From: Enoplolaimus lenunculus
Taxonomy: Eukaryota; Nematoda; Enoplea; Enoplida; Thoracostomopsidae
Length of the DNA: 64,000 nt
Direction of reading: 5' to 3'
Assembly: GCA_030248215.1 (NCBI GenBank)
Contig: JASANG010001745.1
Coordinates: forward strand, 93,671-157,670
Under the pieces are notes generated by a model. It saw only the letters and a list, made by a program, of their open reading frames with translations, was not told where the DNA came from and searched no databases. Every line of letters starts with the position of its first letter. The stretch's first letter is position 1. A program made the translations under genes and the position numbers. Shown piece after piece: positions 34,155-46,400 of this stretch.

Positions 34155-36776
34155 ATGGCCCAGTTTGATCTGACTCCTGACGCTGAAACCTATTCAAATT
34201 CAGCTGATTCTCAGTGCAACTCAACCAGTTGGAAGATACATTTGCCTGAAAATGAAGCTAAAACCTACATTGACGTGAACCAATTTTGGTACGCGGACGA
34301 AATTAAGACAAAATGGTTTGCTGATGATCCTGAATTCGATGCTGCTATTCGCCAGAAATTTCATGTAAGCTTCTGTGACGTAAGGTGCAAAATGGAAAGA
34401 TGTTGGTGGGATTCTCCGAAAACTTTAGGAGCCAAGGAACGCAAACCTGCTTTATCCTTAAGTTCCTTTACATTCAAATTTTTGTTCATATTCTCAAATG
34501 TATATGTAACCTACACTGTAAATTCCAATGAGTTGATTAATCATTTCAGCTAACGAGTTGGTTATTTCTGAATGAATATCAGTAAACATTAACTCACTCT
34601 GAGTTGAGTTGATTCTCATTCTGAGAGTTAAGGTGACTTCAGGTTAGTTGATTAAATAACTCAGAATGAATTGAATCAACTCAAAATTCTGAGTTCTGAT
34701 AGTCCTAACTCAGACTGAGTGATTCAACTCATTCTGAGTTAAAATCAACTCACTGAAATTTACAGTGTATTGTATGTCCAGTTGGGGATATAGGTATTTT
34801 ACATGAGAAGGTATATGCTTATACTACTGTAACGTCCCTGTTCTATACATTGACCCCAAAATTTTGACTACACCATTGCTAGTTGTCGTATTGCTTTCAG
34901 TCGCTGTATCTCAAAGCCAAGCACGGCCACTTGGATTGGTGGATATTTTCGCCCGAATCCTGTTCAGCCCTGGTCGTTTTGCTGGATCAACTGCCTCGAA
35001 ATATGTTCCGCAACCACGCCACTGCGTACGAAACAGATTTCACTGCGTTGCAGATTGCAAAATTTGCAATTACTTCCGGGTTCGATAAACGATTGAATCC
35101 ACGCATGCGACAAACGTTTTATTTATGTTTTATGCATTCGGAGAATATTAATGATCAGGTATACTGCAGTTTGACAATTATGTTTGAATTTAGGCATTAA
35201 TGTTTCGACCCATGTATAGAATAGAGCCGGACCAGTAGTATAGGCATATTCCTTCCTAAGCCTAAGCCTAAGCCTAGGCCTAAGCCTAAGCATATGGATG
35301 AGAGCTTATTCCTAAGCCTAAGCCTAAGCATTAGCCTAAGCAAAAAATTAATTTAAAGCTTAAATTAGCTCTATTATAGCTTAAACGGACTCTATTATAG
35401 CTTAAACTGACTCTGTTATAGCTTAAACTGACTCTATTCTAGCTTAAACTGACTCTATTATAGCTTAAACTAAGTCTATTATAGCTTAAACTGACTCTAT
35501 TATAGCTTGAACTGACACTATTATAGCTTAAACTGACTCTATTATAGCCCCTCCGGAAAACGATCCGGCCTTGTTCTATACATGGGCCAAAGTTTCGTTC
35601 ATTTCATCTACGAGATATATTTTGCCCCCCCCCCTCCGGATATTTCCGGTAAGCTACAGATAAATATAACTTTTCTTTGGAATACTTTTCTTTTATTATA
35701 AAATTCATTGCACTTACTGTTTGAAACTGAAAGTTAACACAGTTGACACTTTTGAATATGTTTGAAATATGTTTATACAAAAAGGTCTTCATTTCGTATA
35801 TATGGTTGAATATAACAATTTTACGTTTCAATTAAATTTCGCGTTTGCAGTTGGAAAATAATTTAGTCAATATTGCCATCCAATGAGAGTTTCCACTCCT
35901 CATTGCAATTTTTATTTTAGTATATACTCTCTAAAAGCTTGAACTAGCTTGATTTAAGCTTAAACTAATCCAGCAGTATTGAACTAACTTTCTCGACTAA
36001 CTAAACTTACAGGTACGCTTAAACTCATTTTATGTCTTACGTAAATTTAGTTTAAGGTAGGCTTAATAAACTCTTAGATACACGTAATTTCTGAGCTGAA
36101 TTTGTTACTTAAACCTAAAATAAGTTTACTTGAACTAGTATTAAACTTAAAAATATGTTAGTTTAAATAAAATTAAAAATTCTAGTCTAGTTAGTCGGTC
36201 CAACCGTTTGAGGTTTACTTACGCTAATATTCAAGTTTAGTTGAAGCTATAATTTAAATTTAAGGTTTTAGAAAGTACACTGCAAAAATGGTGAGTCAAA
36301 GGACTGTTTCCGAAATAGGCTTTTCCTGACTACACAAACTGAGTCAAAATCCGACCCCGCTAGAGTCAAATTGAGTCGAATTTGACTCAGGCGGAGTCAA
36401 ATTTTGACTCAGTTTGTTGTAGTCAGGAAAAGCCTATTTCGGAGAAAGTCAATTTGACTCACCGTTTTTTTACAGTGCATATATTTGCATATATTATATA
36501 TGATACATTTTTTTTGTTTTCTATTTTTTTATTTCATTTTCTGTTTATTATTTGCAATTTCAGAACGAAGCCGTTCGTTTATATGAAGAAAACAAAACTG
36601 ACGGAAACGGAAAATATTTTTCTAAAAAACATCGCGAAGTCTTCGTTCAATTTGGTCGATTTCCATACCGAAACGCTGCGTTGAATCGAAAATCAACACC
36701 GGTTGAAATTGAATTTTTAAAACATTTCAATGGATGGAAATTACCAAATCGAATTAACAACAAATCCAAGCTCTAA
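34155..36776 (+). CDS. DUF924 family protein with peroxisomal SKL tail (3 exons, 226 aa)
   Basis: Exons 34155-34364, 34901-35158 and 36564-36776 join in phase 0 to 681 bp. The N-terminal hallmark of DUF924 is clear: FWYADEIKTKWF, then ADDPEFDAAIRQKF (residues about 44-69). It is followed by LVVLLDQLPRNMFR (near 94) and MHSENINDQ at the end of exon 2, another conserved block (family form 'EHSEDLADQ'). Exon 3 has the RFPYRNAALNR block. The last residues are NKSKL, a canonical PTS1 signal, so the product should be peroxisomal. The biochemical role of DUF924 is unknown to me; it is an all-helical, TPR-like fold common in bacteria, fungi and plants. The ATG lies just after a fragment of the ACTCAG MITE family, and introns 1 and 2 hold MITE copies. 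The gene sits 1.26 kb behind the acyl-CoA ligase on the same strand. Confidence 0.93.
34514..34770. mobile_element. MITE family C, in DUF924 intron 1
   Basis: Complete copy with ends cactgtaaattccaatgagt and the inverse actgaaatttacagtg, bordered by TA on both sides. Confidence 0.85.
35206..35592. mobile_element. hAT-like MITE family A with internal 20-bp amplification, in DUF924 intron 2
   Basis: Ends cccatgtatagaatagagcc and the inverse ggccttgttctatacatggg. One internal segment, tagcttaaactgactctatt, is repeated about ten times (35370-35560), doubling the element's usual length. Confidence 0.85.
36277..36478. mobile_element. MITE family D, in DUF924 intron 2
   Basis: Ends cactgcaaaaatggtgagtc and the inverse gactcaccgtttttttacagtg; internal arms ccgaaataggcttttcctga and the inverse. 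It ends about 85 bp before exon 3. Confidence 0.85.
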
Positions 36777-36881
36777 GCCATTTCAATTTTCGAAGAGTTG
36801 ACGAATCAGAGTGATCTTGGGATTACCTCATGAACACCATTTTAAAATGTACACTCGTTCGACCCACCGTATCGGTATTGT

Positions 36882-37020
36882 GGTCCATGTATATAGAACA
36901 GGGCCGGATAGTTTTCCGAAGGGGCTATAATATAGTCAGTTTAAGCTTTAGACTATTTTTTTGCTTAGGCTTAGGCTTTAGGCTTACGCTTAGGACTATG
37001 CTCATTCATAAGCTTGGCTG
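36882..37020. mobile_element. hAT-like MITE family A, 3'-truncated
   Basis: Left end ggtccatgtatatagaacag and TTAGGC core; stops at aagcttggctgcggtc without the right end. Lies between the converging DUF924 and NIDO-like genes. Confidence 0.65.
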
Positions 37021-37249
37021 CGGTCAAAAACAATTACACTGTAACCAGTGGTGAACTGGTGATTAAGTAAACGGTAAAATTGATATTATTTGACTCAAAC
37101 TGTGTCGTTGGTGTATAAATTGGGCACCTTTGTTTTGCTTTCCCTTCATACTACCGATACACGCGGAGGAAAATTTTCATCTGTAACAAGTTTTACAAAA
37201 CTTCATAACCCACCTTCTAAGATTCGTTTCAACACCAATTGCTTGTTTG

Positions 37250-37430
37250 CAAACATATGTATGTATGTATATATGTTTGCAAACATACAAACATATATAC
37301 ATATATAATATATACATACATACAAACATATATATACGTATATGTAATATACATACATACAAATATACATATTTGTAATATATACATACATATATACATA
37401 CCTACATATATATGTATATATATAATTGTA
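37250..37430. repeat. (CATA)n/(TATG)n microsatellite
   Basis: A palindromic ATACATACATATATAC tract directly beyond the stop codon of the NIDO-like gene (37431), so probably in its 3' UTR. Frames here are composition artefacts. Confidence 0.85.
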
Positions 37431-40400
37431 CTAATTTGAATTGAGATCCGCTTGATGAGACTGTGAAACGTGCCCAGTGGTATCTTGGGTGGACGTTGCG
37501 ATTCCAGTGAAAAGTTGTTTAAACTCGGTTGACCGATATTTCCAAATTGCAACTGCAAGCGCTACCAAAATGCAAAAAATGACAATTATGACAATTGGTA
37601 CCAGCCAAGCGGTTGTAGTTGACGCTTTTTCTTGTTCTACCGTTTCTGACTTGACTTCGGTGTCAGATCCGTCAGGGCCTGAAATAGTGAAACCAGTTTT
37701 TGAAACTGGACTAATATTAAAATGGTCCATGCATTGAACAGGGTCGGATCGTTTACCGGAGGTGCTGTAACAGCGCCAGTCTAAGCTCTGGACTATACTT
37801 TTGGCTTAGGCTTAGGCTTAAGAATAGGCTCATCCTTACGCTTACGCTTATGCTTAGGCTTAGGCTCAGCCTTAGCCATAGGAATATGCTTATACTACTG
37901 TTTCGGCACTGTTCTATACATTGGCCATTAAAGTATATAATTTCAAAGCTGTTTAGCACAAATAAAACATTACTTATTAACTGTTAATATTGGTCAGTCC
38001 TTAAATTACACTAGGCTCTTGTACACTTTTCCCCACAAATACTTAAAAGACTCGGACTACAATTAAAAACTGAAATGGCTTAGGCTTAAGCTTAAACAAA
38101 GACTTGTGCTTAAGCTTATATAAAGACTTATGCTTAAGCTTAAAGGCTTATGCTTAAGCTTAAAGAAAGATTTATAGTTAAGCTTAAATAAAGGCTTGTG
38201 CTTAAGCTTAAATAAAGGTTTGTGTTTAAGCTTAAACAAAGACTTATGCTTAAGCTCAAATAAAGGCTTATGCTTAAGCTTACATAAAGACTTAGGCTTA
38301 AGCTTAAATAAATGCTTATTCTTAAGCTTAAATAAAGGATTGTGCTTAAGCATAAATAAAGGCTTATGCTTAAGCTTAAATAAAGACTGATGCTTAAGCT
38401 TCAATAAAGGCTTATGCTTAAGCTTAAATAAAGGCTTATGCTTAAATAAAGGCTTATGCTTAAGCTTAAATAAAGACTTATGCTTATGCGGGGTTCACGT
38501 TATAAATGGTGCAGCTGGGCCACGTTTTGTCACGTTGTATATATTGGGTAACATTTTGTCTGCGATGTAACCCAACATGATATTCAAAAAAAAACAGTGG
38601 CTGTCTGCTAACATTACGTATCGGTCACGTTTTGTCTTTCAATATCATATGACATTCCCTACGTTGTCTGTCAATATCATATGATCATTTTGAATATGTC
38701 TACTGAGTCAGATGCATAACTACGTTTGGAATATCATATGATACTAATCGACATGTCCCGTTAGTATCATATGATATTACGAGACAATGTAAATAAATAC
38801 TTATATTATGGCAGGAAAATCTAAATTTAGGCGGGAAAATTCAAATTTTGGCGGGAAATTCAAATTTTGGTGGGAAGTTCAAATTTTGGCGGGAAATTCA
38901 AATTTTGGCGGGAAATTCAAATTTTGGCGGGAAAATTCAAATTTTGGCGGCAAATTAAAATTTAGACGGGAAAATTCAAAATTTGGCGGGAAATTCACAT
39001 TTTGGCGGGAAATTCAAATTTTATCGGGAAAATTAAAATTTTGCCGAGAAATTCAAATTTTAGTTGAAAATTCAAATTTTGTCGGTAAATTCAAATTCAG
39101 GTGGGAAAATTCAAATTTTGGAGGGAAATTCAAATCTTGTGGAAAATACAAATTTTGGCGTGAAATTCAAATTTTAGCGCAAAAATACAAAACTTCAACA
39201 TGTGACAAAACGTGACCCGACTGCCCATGTTATAACGTGAACCCCGCATTAAGCTTAACTCTTTCTCACATGAATATTTTCTATTTCCCCTGAGACCTAC
39301 TTTTATGCTAGGATTCGAACTCCAGTGACTGGAGTGGGAGGCGTATACCATCACCACTCAGCGATAGGAGCTTGACGCTCGAGCCCGAGGGGGCTCTCAC
39401 GTCTTGTGGTGATTTAGTACTATGTATACGTGTTGCAATTGTTAAACACGGTGCGATATATACTATTTAACGTATATACACTGCGCTGAGTTGCCTACAG
39501 GCAACTCAATGTGAGAAGGGGTTATATAAAGGCTTATGCTTAAGCTTATATAAAGACTTAGGCTTAAGCTTAAATAAATGCTTAGGCTTAAGCTTGAATG
39601 TACTTTACATTCGCTGCTAAGATACGAAGGGTTAAGTAAACTAACCTGCTTCATACATGCTTGTGCTGGTCGACATTTGTCCATTCGTTTTTGTTACATA
39701 TTCTTCGGTGCGTTCATTACCAATCACAAGCGCTGTTTGTACTTGAGTCGCCGCAGTTCTAGCATCTTTATCATTTGCCGCAGTTGTTTCTTCATGCGTC
39801 GCGGTGTCTTTTTCATCTTTATGGCTTGATGCTGTTGTTGCTTTATGTGTCGCGGTATCTTTTTCATCTTTATGGCTTGCCGCTGTTGTTGCTTTATGTG
39901 TCGCGGTATCTTTTTCATCTTTATGGCTTGCCGCTGTTGTTGCTTTATGTGTCGCGGTATCTTTTTCATCTTTATGGCTTGCCGCTGTTGTTGCTTTATG
40001 TGTCGCGGTATCTTTTTCATCTTTATGGCTTGCCGCTGTTGTTGCTTTATGTGTCGCGGTATCTTTTTCATCTTTATGGCTTGCCGCTGTTATTGCTTTA
40101 TGTGTCGAGGTATCTTTTTCATCTTTATGGCTTGCCGCTGTTGTTGCTTTATGTGTCGCGGTATCTTTTTCATCTTTATGGCTTGTCGGTGTTGTTTGAA
40201 ATTCAGTCGCAGTACCGATATCATAATAATCACTGGTGGTCGCCAACTTTCCAACCGACTCTTCAGCTCGCGATTCTAGCATTGGTCCGTTGAATTGTAT
40301 AATATATCGACGCTTATTGTATACGGCTAAATTAGGACTCTGTTCTCGTCGACATCGTGAAAATAACGAAAACCGCCATGATTGGACTGTTCCATTCACT

Positions 40401-43400
40401 TCGATGTTGAACTGTGCTCCAGTCCAAACATCTCTCGTCGGTCGGTTGACAACTTCGCGTGGGTCGTTGAAAAAATACTCGTAGATCGAAAATGTAAATA
40501 CGGGACCGTAGCATAACACTGCTTGAACGAAATATCGTTCCCCAGCGGTTTTGTTTGTTTTGGGGTCCGTCCATTTATGCTGGCTGTAAAATTGTATTTT
40601 GACGGCGGCCCATGTATAGAACAAGGCAGGATTGTGCTTAGACTTAGGCTTAGGAATAGGCTCATCCATACGTTTAGGCTCAGGTTTAGGTTTAGGCTTA
40701 GGCTTAGGAATATGCTTTGCTACTGTTCCGGCCCTGTTCTATACATGGACCATGACGGTTATAAATTTTAATAATGTACAGCCTATTTATATCGTTGATC
40801 GCTTTGGTTTTAATCTGCATGTAGGCAGGGTCGGAGCATCCACCCCCATACCTTCATTTGGGGGGAGCCGCCACCCCTTAATGGGCCCTCACTCTAAACC
40901 GGTCGAAACAAAAACCGTTTAATGCGTCTGGCTTCTCGCTCGCTTCGCTCACGAGTTTGGGGCACCCACGCTGGAATTTGGGGGAGCCCTATCCCTGATT
41001 GCTCCGGCACTGCATGTAGGCTCGTATTCTTAAATGTGTGTAGCACCTATCATCAGTTGGTAATATGTCTTATAACTTTCGAACCGGTAAATGCTACAGG
41101 ATCAAAATACAGCACATTTTTTGCACTTGATTTGTTGTACTCCAGTACCAATTTTGAGTTCACGAACTGCAATAGTTAGTGAGTTTTATTACCTATTACC
41201 AACTGCTAATAGTTGCTGTACAGATTTGAGAATGTGAGCTCTAAATGTTTTTTAATTTTGTTAAAGCCTGTTCACACGTGCAAGTTTTTGCTGCGAGAAT
41301 TTGCAGCTGCCAATTGCACGCAGATCTTGCATTTTTTCATCAGCCAATGAGAAAGCGGCTGCAGTAAATTCAGTGAATTTGCATGGTTATTCACACATGC
41401 GGAGTAAATTCCTAGCTGTGGTGTTTAATGAATCGTTGACATTTTGGAATATATATTCGCATAAATGTCCCACAGTATTACGTGACATACCGTATCTTGT
41501 ACCTAATCGATACAAGAGCCCGAATTTCAGGTCGAATCATCATGGGACAAACCGTGTCCCATTTACCCCGGTTATAACGGGAATCCCGCATCAACTGGAG
41601 AGTTTGTTATTTCTAAATAAATATCACTAAACATTAATTCACTCTGAGTTGGGTTGATTCCGGATGAGTTGAATAATTAACTCAGAATGAGTTGAGTCAA
41701 CTCAGGAAGTTGATAATATGATAAGCTGTTCCTTGCTCTCAAAATAATCCATGGAATATGCGTTTGTCATAAACTCCGTTTTTGTGACTCAAATAAAGTT
41801 ACGGTTGTGTCAGTTGTATTAACTGCACGCAGGAAATGTCCGAAAAGGTTTTTTTCATACACAGTGGATCAGATTCATAAAAAATGACGGAGCGACCCAT
41901 AGAATCTGTGAAAATATTAACCTTTTTCCTATTCGCAGGTCCGTTGCCATCCCATTATCCTATGGGGGCATAAAAATTATTACATTCGAGAGTTTCCGAT
42001 TACTTACACCAGAAGGGTGAAACTTTTCTTGACGGTGAAAATTTTTCAAAATACGGCTGAACCCTGATCGTCGGGTTGGCTACGGCCCGGATATGTCTCC
42101 GCTGTCTACGCCGATGTTTCGTACCGATCAGTAAAAAACATTGCCCATGTAACAACAACTGCTTGTTCAATTTGAATCTTAACCGGTACACGGTTACCGT
42201 CATTATCGATTGTACTCGACTTAAAGTGTGTTTCAATAGCTTCCTTACACGAAATCTTATCCATAATATTTGTTGAATGTCGGTAAAATACACCACCTAA
42301 AAATAAGAAGAAAATTGGTTTACTTTAGAAATATACTTTGAAGACTCAACTATGCTGTTAACGGGCTCATGTAAAGATCAGGGGCGGAACGTTTTTTTGT
42401 GGGACTGCAATAGAGTAAGCTTTAAGTTTTAGACTAATTTTTTGCTTGGTTTAGGCTAAGGCTTAGGCTTAGGCATAATAATATGCTCATTCTTATGCTT
42501 AGGCTGAGGCTAAGGCTTAGGCTTAGACCTAGGAATATGCTCATGTTTATACTTAGGCTTAGGTTTAGACTTAGGATTAGGCATAGGAATATGCTTATAA
42601 TACTGTTCCGCTCCTGCGGTTTACATTGGCCAATATAAACGTAACAACATTGTACTTTGAGTGAATAAAACTAATTTTGTGCTGACTTAATTTTGCCCAG
42701 GAAACATTTACGCAATTTATAATTAGTAAAATTTGTAATTATTCATTTTAAGACTTTTATCAGAGAAATCGACTCCTATTGACCAGACTCAAATTCAAGA
42801 CTCCGAAATCTTATTACGTTTCCCTGTTATATTCGTAACACAGGCTTAAATTTAGACTTAGGCTTAGTTAATGCTTATAGGCAAAGGTTTAATTGGCTAA
42901 AGGCTGAGGCCTGAGAAAAGCACTAAACAGTAAATATTTTAAGCTTTTATGCAAAGGATTTGGTTTAGGCTTAGGTTTAATCTGAGGCTCTTGCAACGGC
43001 TTAAGCGTTATCTTAAGCTTCGTAGAGCCATCTTCCCATTCTCCCCCCGTTGTCCCACTGTCCTCGCTGCGCTGTGGCTGTACACAGCTGCTGTCTTATA
43101 GCAAAACTTCAACTCGCAACACGAGTTATTTACATTTTTACGCGTTCACTTGGTTAAAATTAGGGCAGTGTGATGGCACTCAGCGAGCCATAGAAGTGTT
43201 AAGGATGAAAGGCAGAAGTTTAGTATTAAAGACAAATTAAAAGTTTGGCGATATGCGTCATCATACGGTATTGTACGTGAGTAAATTCACGTGCGATACC
43301 GCAAGGTGACGTACGGTGACGAATCGCGCCGGATGACACCGGACGGCGCCGCACGGGGGTTTAAAGACACCCATTGATTTGAAGAAAGCGGTAAATATCT

Positions 43401-46400
43401 CAAGTTCGTTTGATGTTTGAAAACCTTTTAAAAGACCATACAGGTTTAGAATATTGGACCAAGTTAAGGTCACGGGCGGAAAGTACGCTTAAACGTTAGT
43501 GTAGCAAAGAACAGGGGCGGAACAGTATTTAAGCATATTTCTAAGCCTAAGCCTAAGCATAAGCATAAGGGTGAGCCAATTCCTAAGCCTAAGCCTAAGC
43601 CTAAGCAAAACAATTAGTCTAAAGCTTAAACTGACTCTACTACAGCCCCGCCGAAAAACGATCCGGCCCTGTTCTATACATTGGCCAAGCTTTATGCTTA
43701 TACTACAGTTACGGCCCTGTTCTTTACATTGGCTGAATATTGATCAGTGCTAATTAATTGAATAATCTATGTACCGATATAACTTAAATACGCTAAGTCT
43801 GACCAGAACGGCATCAGCGCGTCTACTGTTGTTGCAAGCGTGCAGTTTCGTAAACGCAACGGATTGAGCGGACCTGTGCGTTTGCGCTTTGTAGACTGCA
43901 GCATCCGTATTGCGCCTGAAATTATAAAAATTGCAATTTGGATGTTGTGCACTTCACGCCCATCGCATTTATGGCATACTGTAGTGACCCGGAAAACAGA
44001 CTAGATGTAATAAATGTGCTGTCTTTCTATTTTGAGTCTAAATCAATAGGAGTCTGTATTCCTAATTATAGACGTAAATGATAGTGTCCCAAATTTCTAA
44101 ATTTCCGTCTAAAATTTAAACTTAATTTGGGTGGAGCCTATTATCAACTCGAATTACCTTGAACCCTTTCTCACATGAATATTTTCTATTTCCTCTGAGA
44201 CCTACTTTTATGCTATGATTCGAACTCCAGTGACTGGAGTGGGAGGCGTATACCATCACCACTCAGCTATAGGAGCTTGACGCTCGAGCCCGAGGGGGCT
44301 CTCACGTCTTGTGGTGATTTAGTACTATGTATACGTGTTGCAGTTGATAAACACGGTGCGATATATGCTATTTAACGTATATACACTGCGCTGAGTTGCC
44401 TACAGGCAACTCAATGTGAGAAGGGATTAAAATTTGATTACTTATATTCAGTTTTAAGAATAAACAAGAAGCAAGTTGTTTTACAAGCAACAAAATCAGA
44501 AAATTAGTTCTTAAATATAAAAACAACTGTTTCTAGAAGAAAGAAAACTGGTTTCTAAATTTGCAATAGCAACTTCTTGAATGTAACACATTTATGTTTT
44601 TAACGTTTCAAACACACATATTTCTGAGAATTTTAAGACTATTAATATCTGAAATTACGAATATTTTTGTCTTGAAATTTTTAGAAAGTAAAAGTATTGA
44701 AATTTGAAGACAATTTTTTGTGTGTGGCAGCATCATTAAAAGATTCAAATTTCAAATTCTTTATATGAAATTTAATATGTGGTTATGTTACCGCAGTGAT
44801 GGTATACGCGGTGTAGCTTGTGTATGTACAGAGTGTGTAATGTTAAAACACATACATACTTGTGCACATATAGCACCATAGGAAATTATGATATCTGCCG
44901 CGTGGTGTAATGGGCAGCGCGCTTGACTCGCGAGCGAGAGATCAGAGGTTCGATTCCCAGCATGGCCATATGTTTCGGAAACATTTAGTGGGAAAACCAT
45001 GTATATTTGTAGTACTTCGGAGAAAGGGGGCGTCCCGATCGCTCACTTCTGACACGCAGGTATGCACGCAATAGTAGACATATATGATTTTCTCAGACAA
45101 TGCGTTGAATATCATAACATTGAAGTACAAAACATGACATACACATGATGATAGTAGATAACTACGAGTTTTTGAATATGGTATAAAGATTTATGGTATA
45201 AGATTTATAAACAAATAAAGTATTACCCAATAGTCTGATAAGGACAATTATTTTAAACTTTCGAGACAAAAGATTTTGTCTCTTTTTTCGCCCAATTGTA
45301 AAAATTGGAAAACAGTTGAAAAAAATTTTTCTGTGGCACAGTTTATTTCTAATTTCATTATATTTGGAATTGCCAGGACGAGCCATAGCACGAATATATC
45401 AAAAGTTTTGCCCGTAAATCATGCTACCCGATTTTCACATTAATTCGCTAAAACGCCAAATTATGCTTCAGACAAAAGCTAATGGCGGCGCTATACTTTT
45501 GATGATGTCCGACGCCGTCCGTCAACCGTTCGGCGCTGTCCGCCAACCGTTCGGCGCCGTGCGCCAACCGTTCAGCGCCGTCTGTCAACCGTTTGGCGCC
45601 GTCCGTCACCCGTTCGGCGCCGTCCGTCAACCGTTCGGCGCCGTCCGTCAACCGTTCGGCGCCACCCGTCAACCGTTCGGCGCCACCCGTCAACCGTTCG
45701 GCGCCACCCGTCAACCGTTCGGCGCCACCCGTCAACCGTTCGGCGCCACCCGTCAACCGTTCGGCGCCGCCCGTCAACCGTTCCGCGCCGTCCATCACCC
45801 GTAAGGCGCCGTCCGTCAACCGTTCCGCGCCGTCCATCACCCGTAAGGCGCCGTCCGTCACTGACGTATGATAACGTATAGCGACGGACGGTCACACACG
45901 GCGCCGGACTGTAACGACAGCACCGTACAGGTGACGGACGGCTCTGGAACGACGCTGTCCGTCACCTATCGTACAGCTCCGCTGTCACCGTGCGTCACTC
46001 GTACGGCACCGTCGGTAACGTCCAGCACCGGAGCGCTTCACGTCAACAAAAGTATAGCGCAACCCTTATACGTAAACGATTTGACTTACGCATACATAAA
46101 CCTGTTTCTCAACCTAAGCCTAAAGCTTTGTCCTAAATGTGTGACGAGGAAATGTATAAAAGAACACAATTCTTTCTTCATTGACGGTGGATCCGTTTTC
46201 CAGAAATATACCCTCAAACTGACCCATGTTAATATTCAAAGTCAGCTAACTCGGAGACAATGGATGCTTTGGACTTAAGCCAAGGCTTAACAGGCTTGGA
46301 AGCGACATCCACCCGCGGCTACAGTGTTACATACCATGTTTACTAACTATCAGAGTTTTGACTTCATAACCAGTCACAAATGCCATTGGTGTCGGCAATT

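Larger units (their letters stand above)
38075..39645. repeat. GCTTAAGCTTAAATAAAG satellite, split by two insertions
   Basis: About 24-bp units (aagcttaaataaaggcttat gctt) fill 38075-38486 and resume at 39522-39600. The gap is explained by element H1 (38487-39248) followed by a TTAA MITE (39259-39521), whose targets TTA and TTAA occur in every satellite unit. The whole lies in intron 3 of the NIDO-like gene. Confidence 0.85.

Noticed and set aside
38808-39215. 135-residue open frame with Phe/Lys/Gly repeats
   Set aside because: Minisatellite within the Harbinger-like element; the second copy is inverted and differs in unit count.
44898-44972. Functional tRNA gene
   Set aside because: T stem does not pair and the anticodon loop lacks U33, so I list it only as tRNA-like.
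45421-45861. Several repeat-protein-like open frames on both strands
   Set aside because: Product of a 21-bp repeat inside a MITE; all frames open equally, no start context or splice partner.
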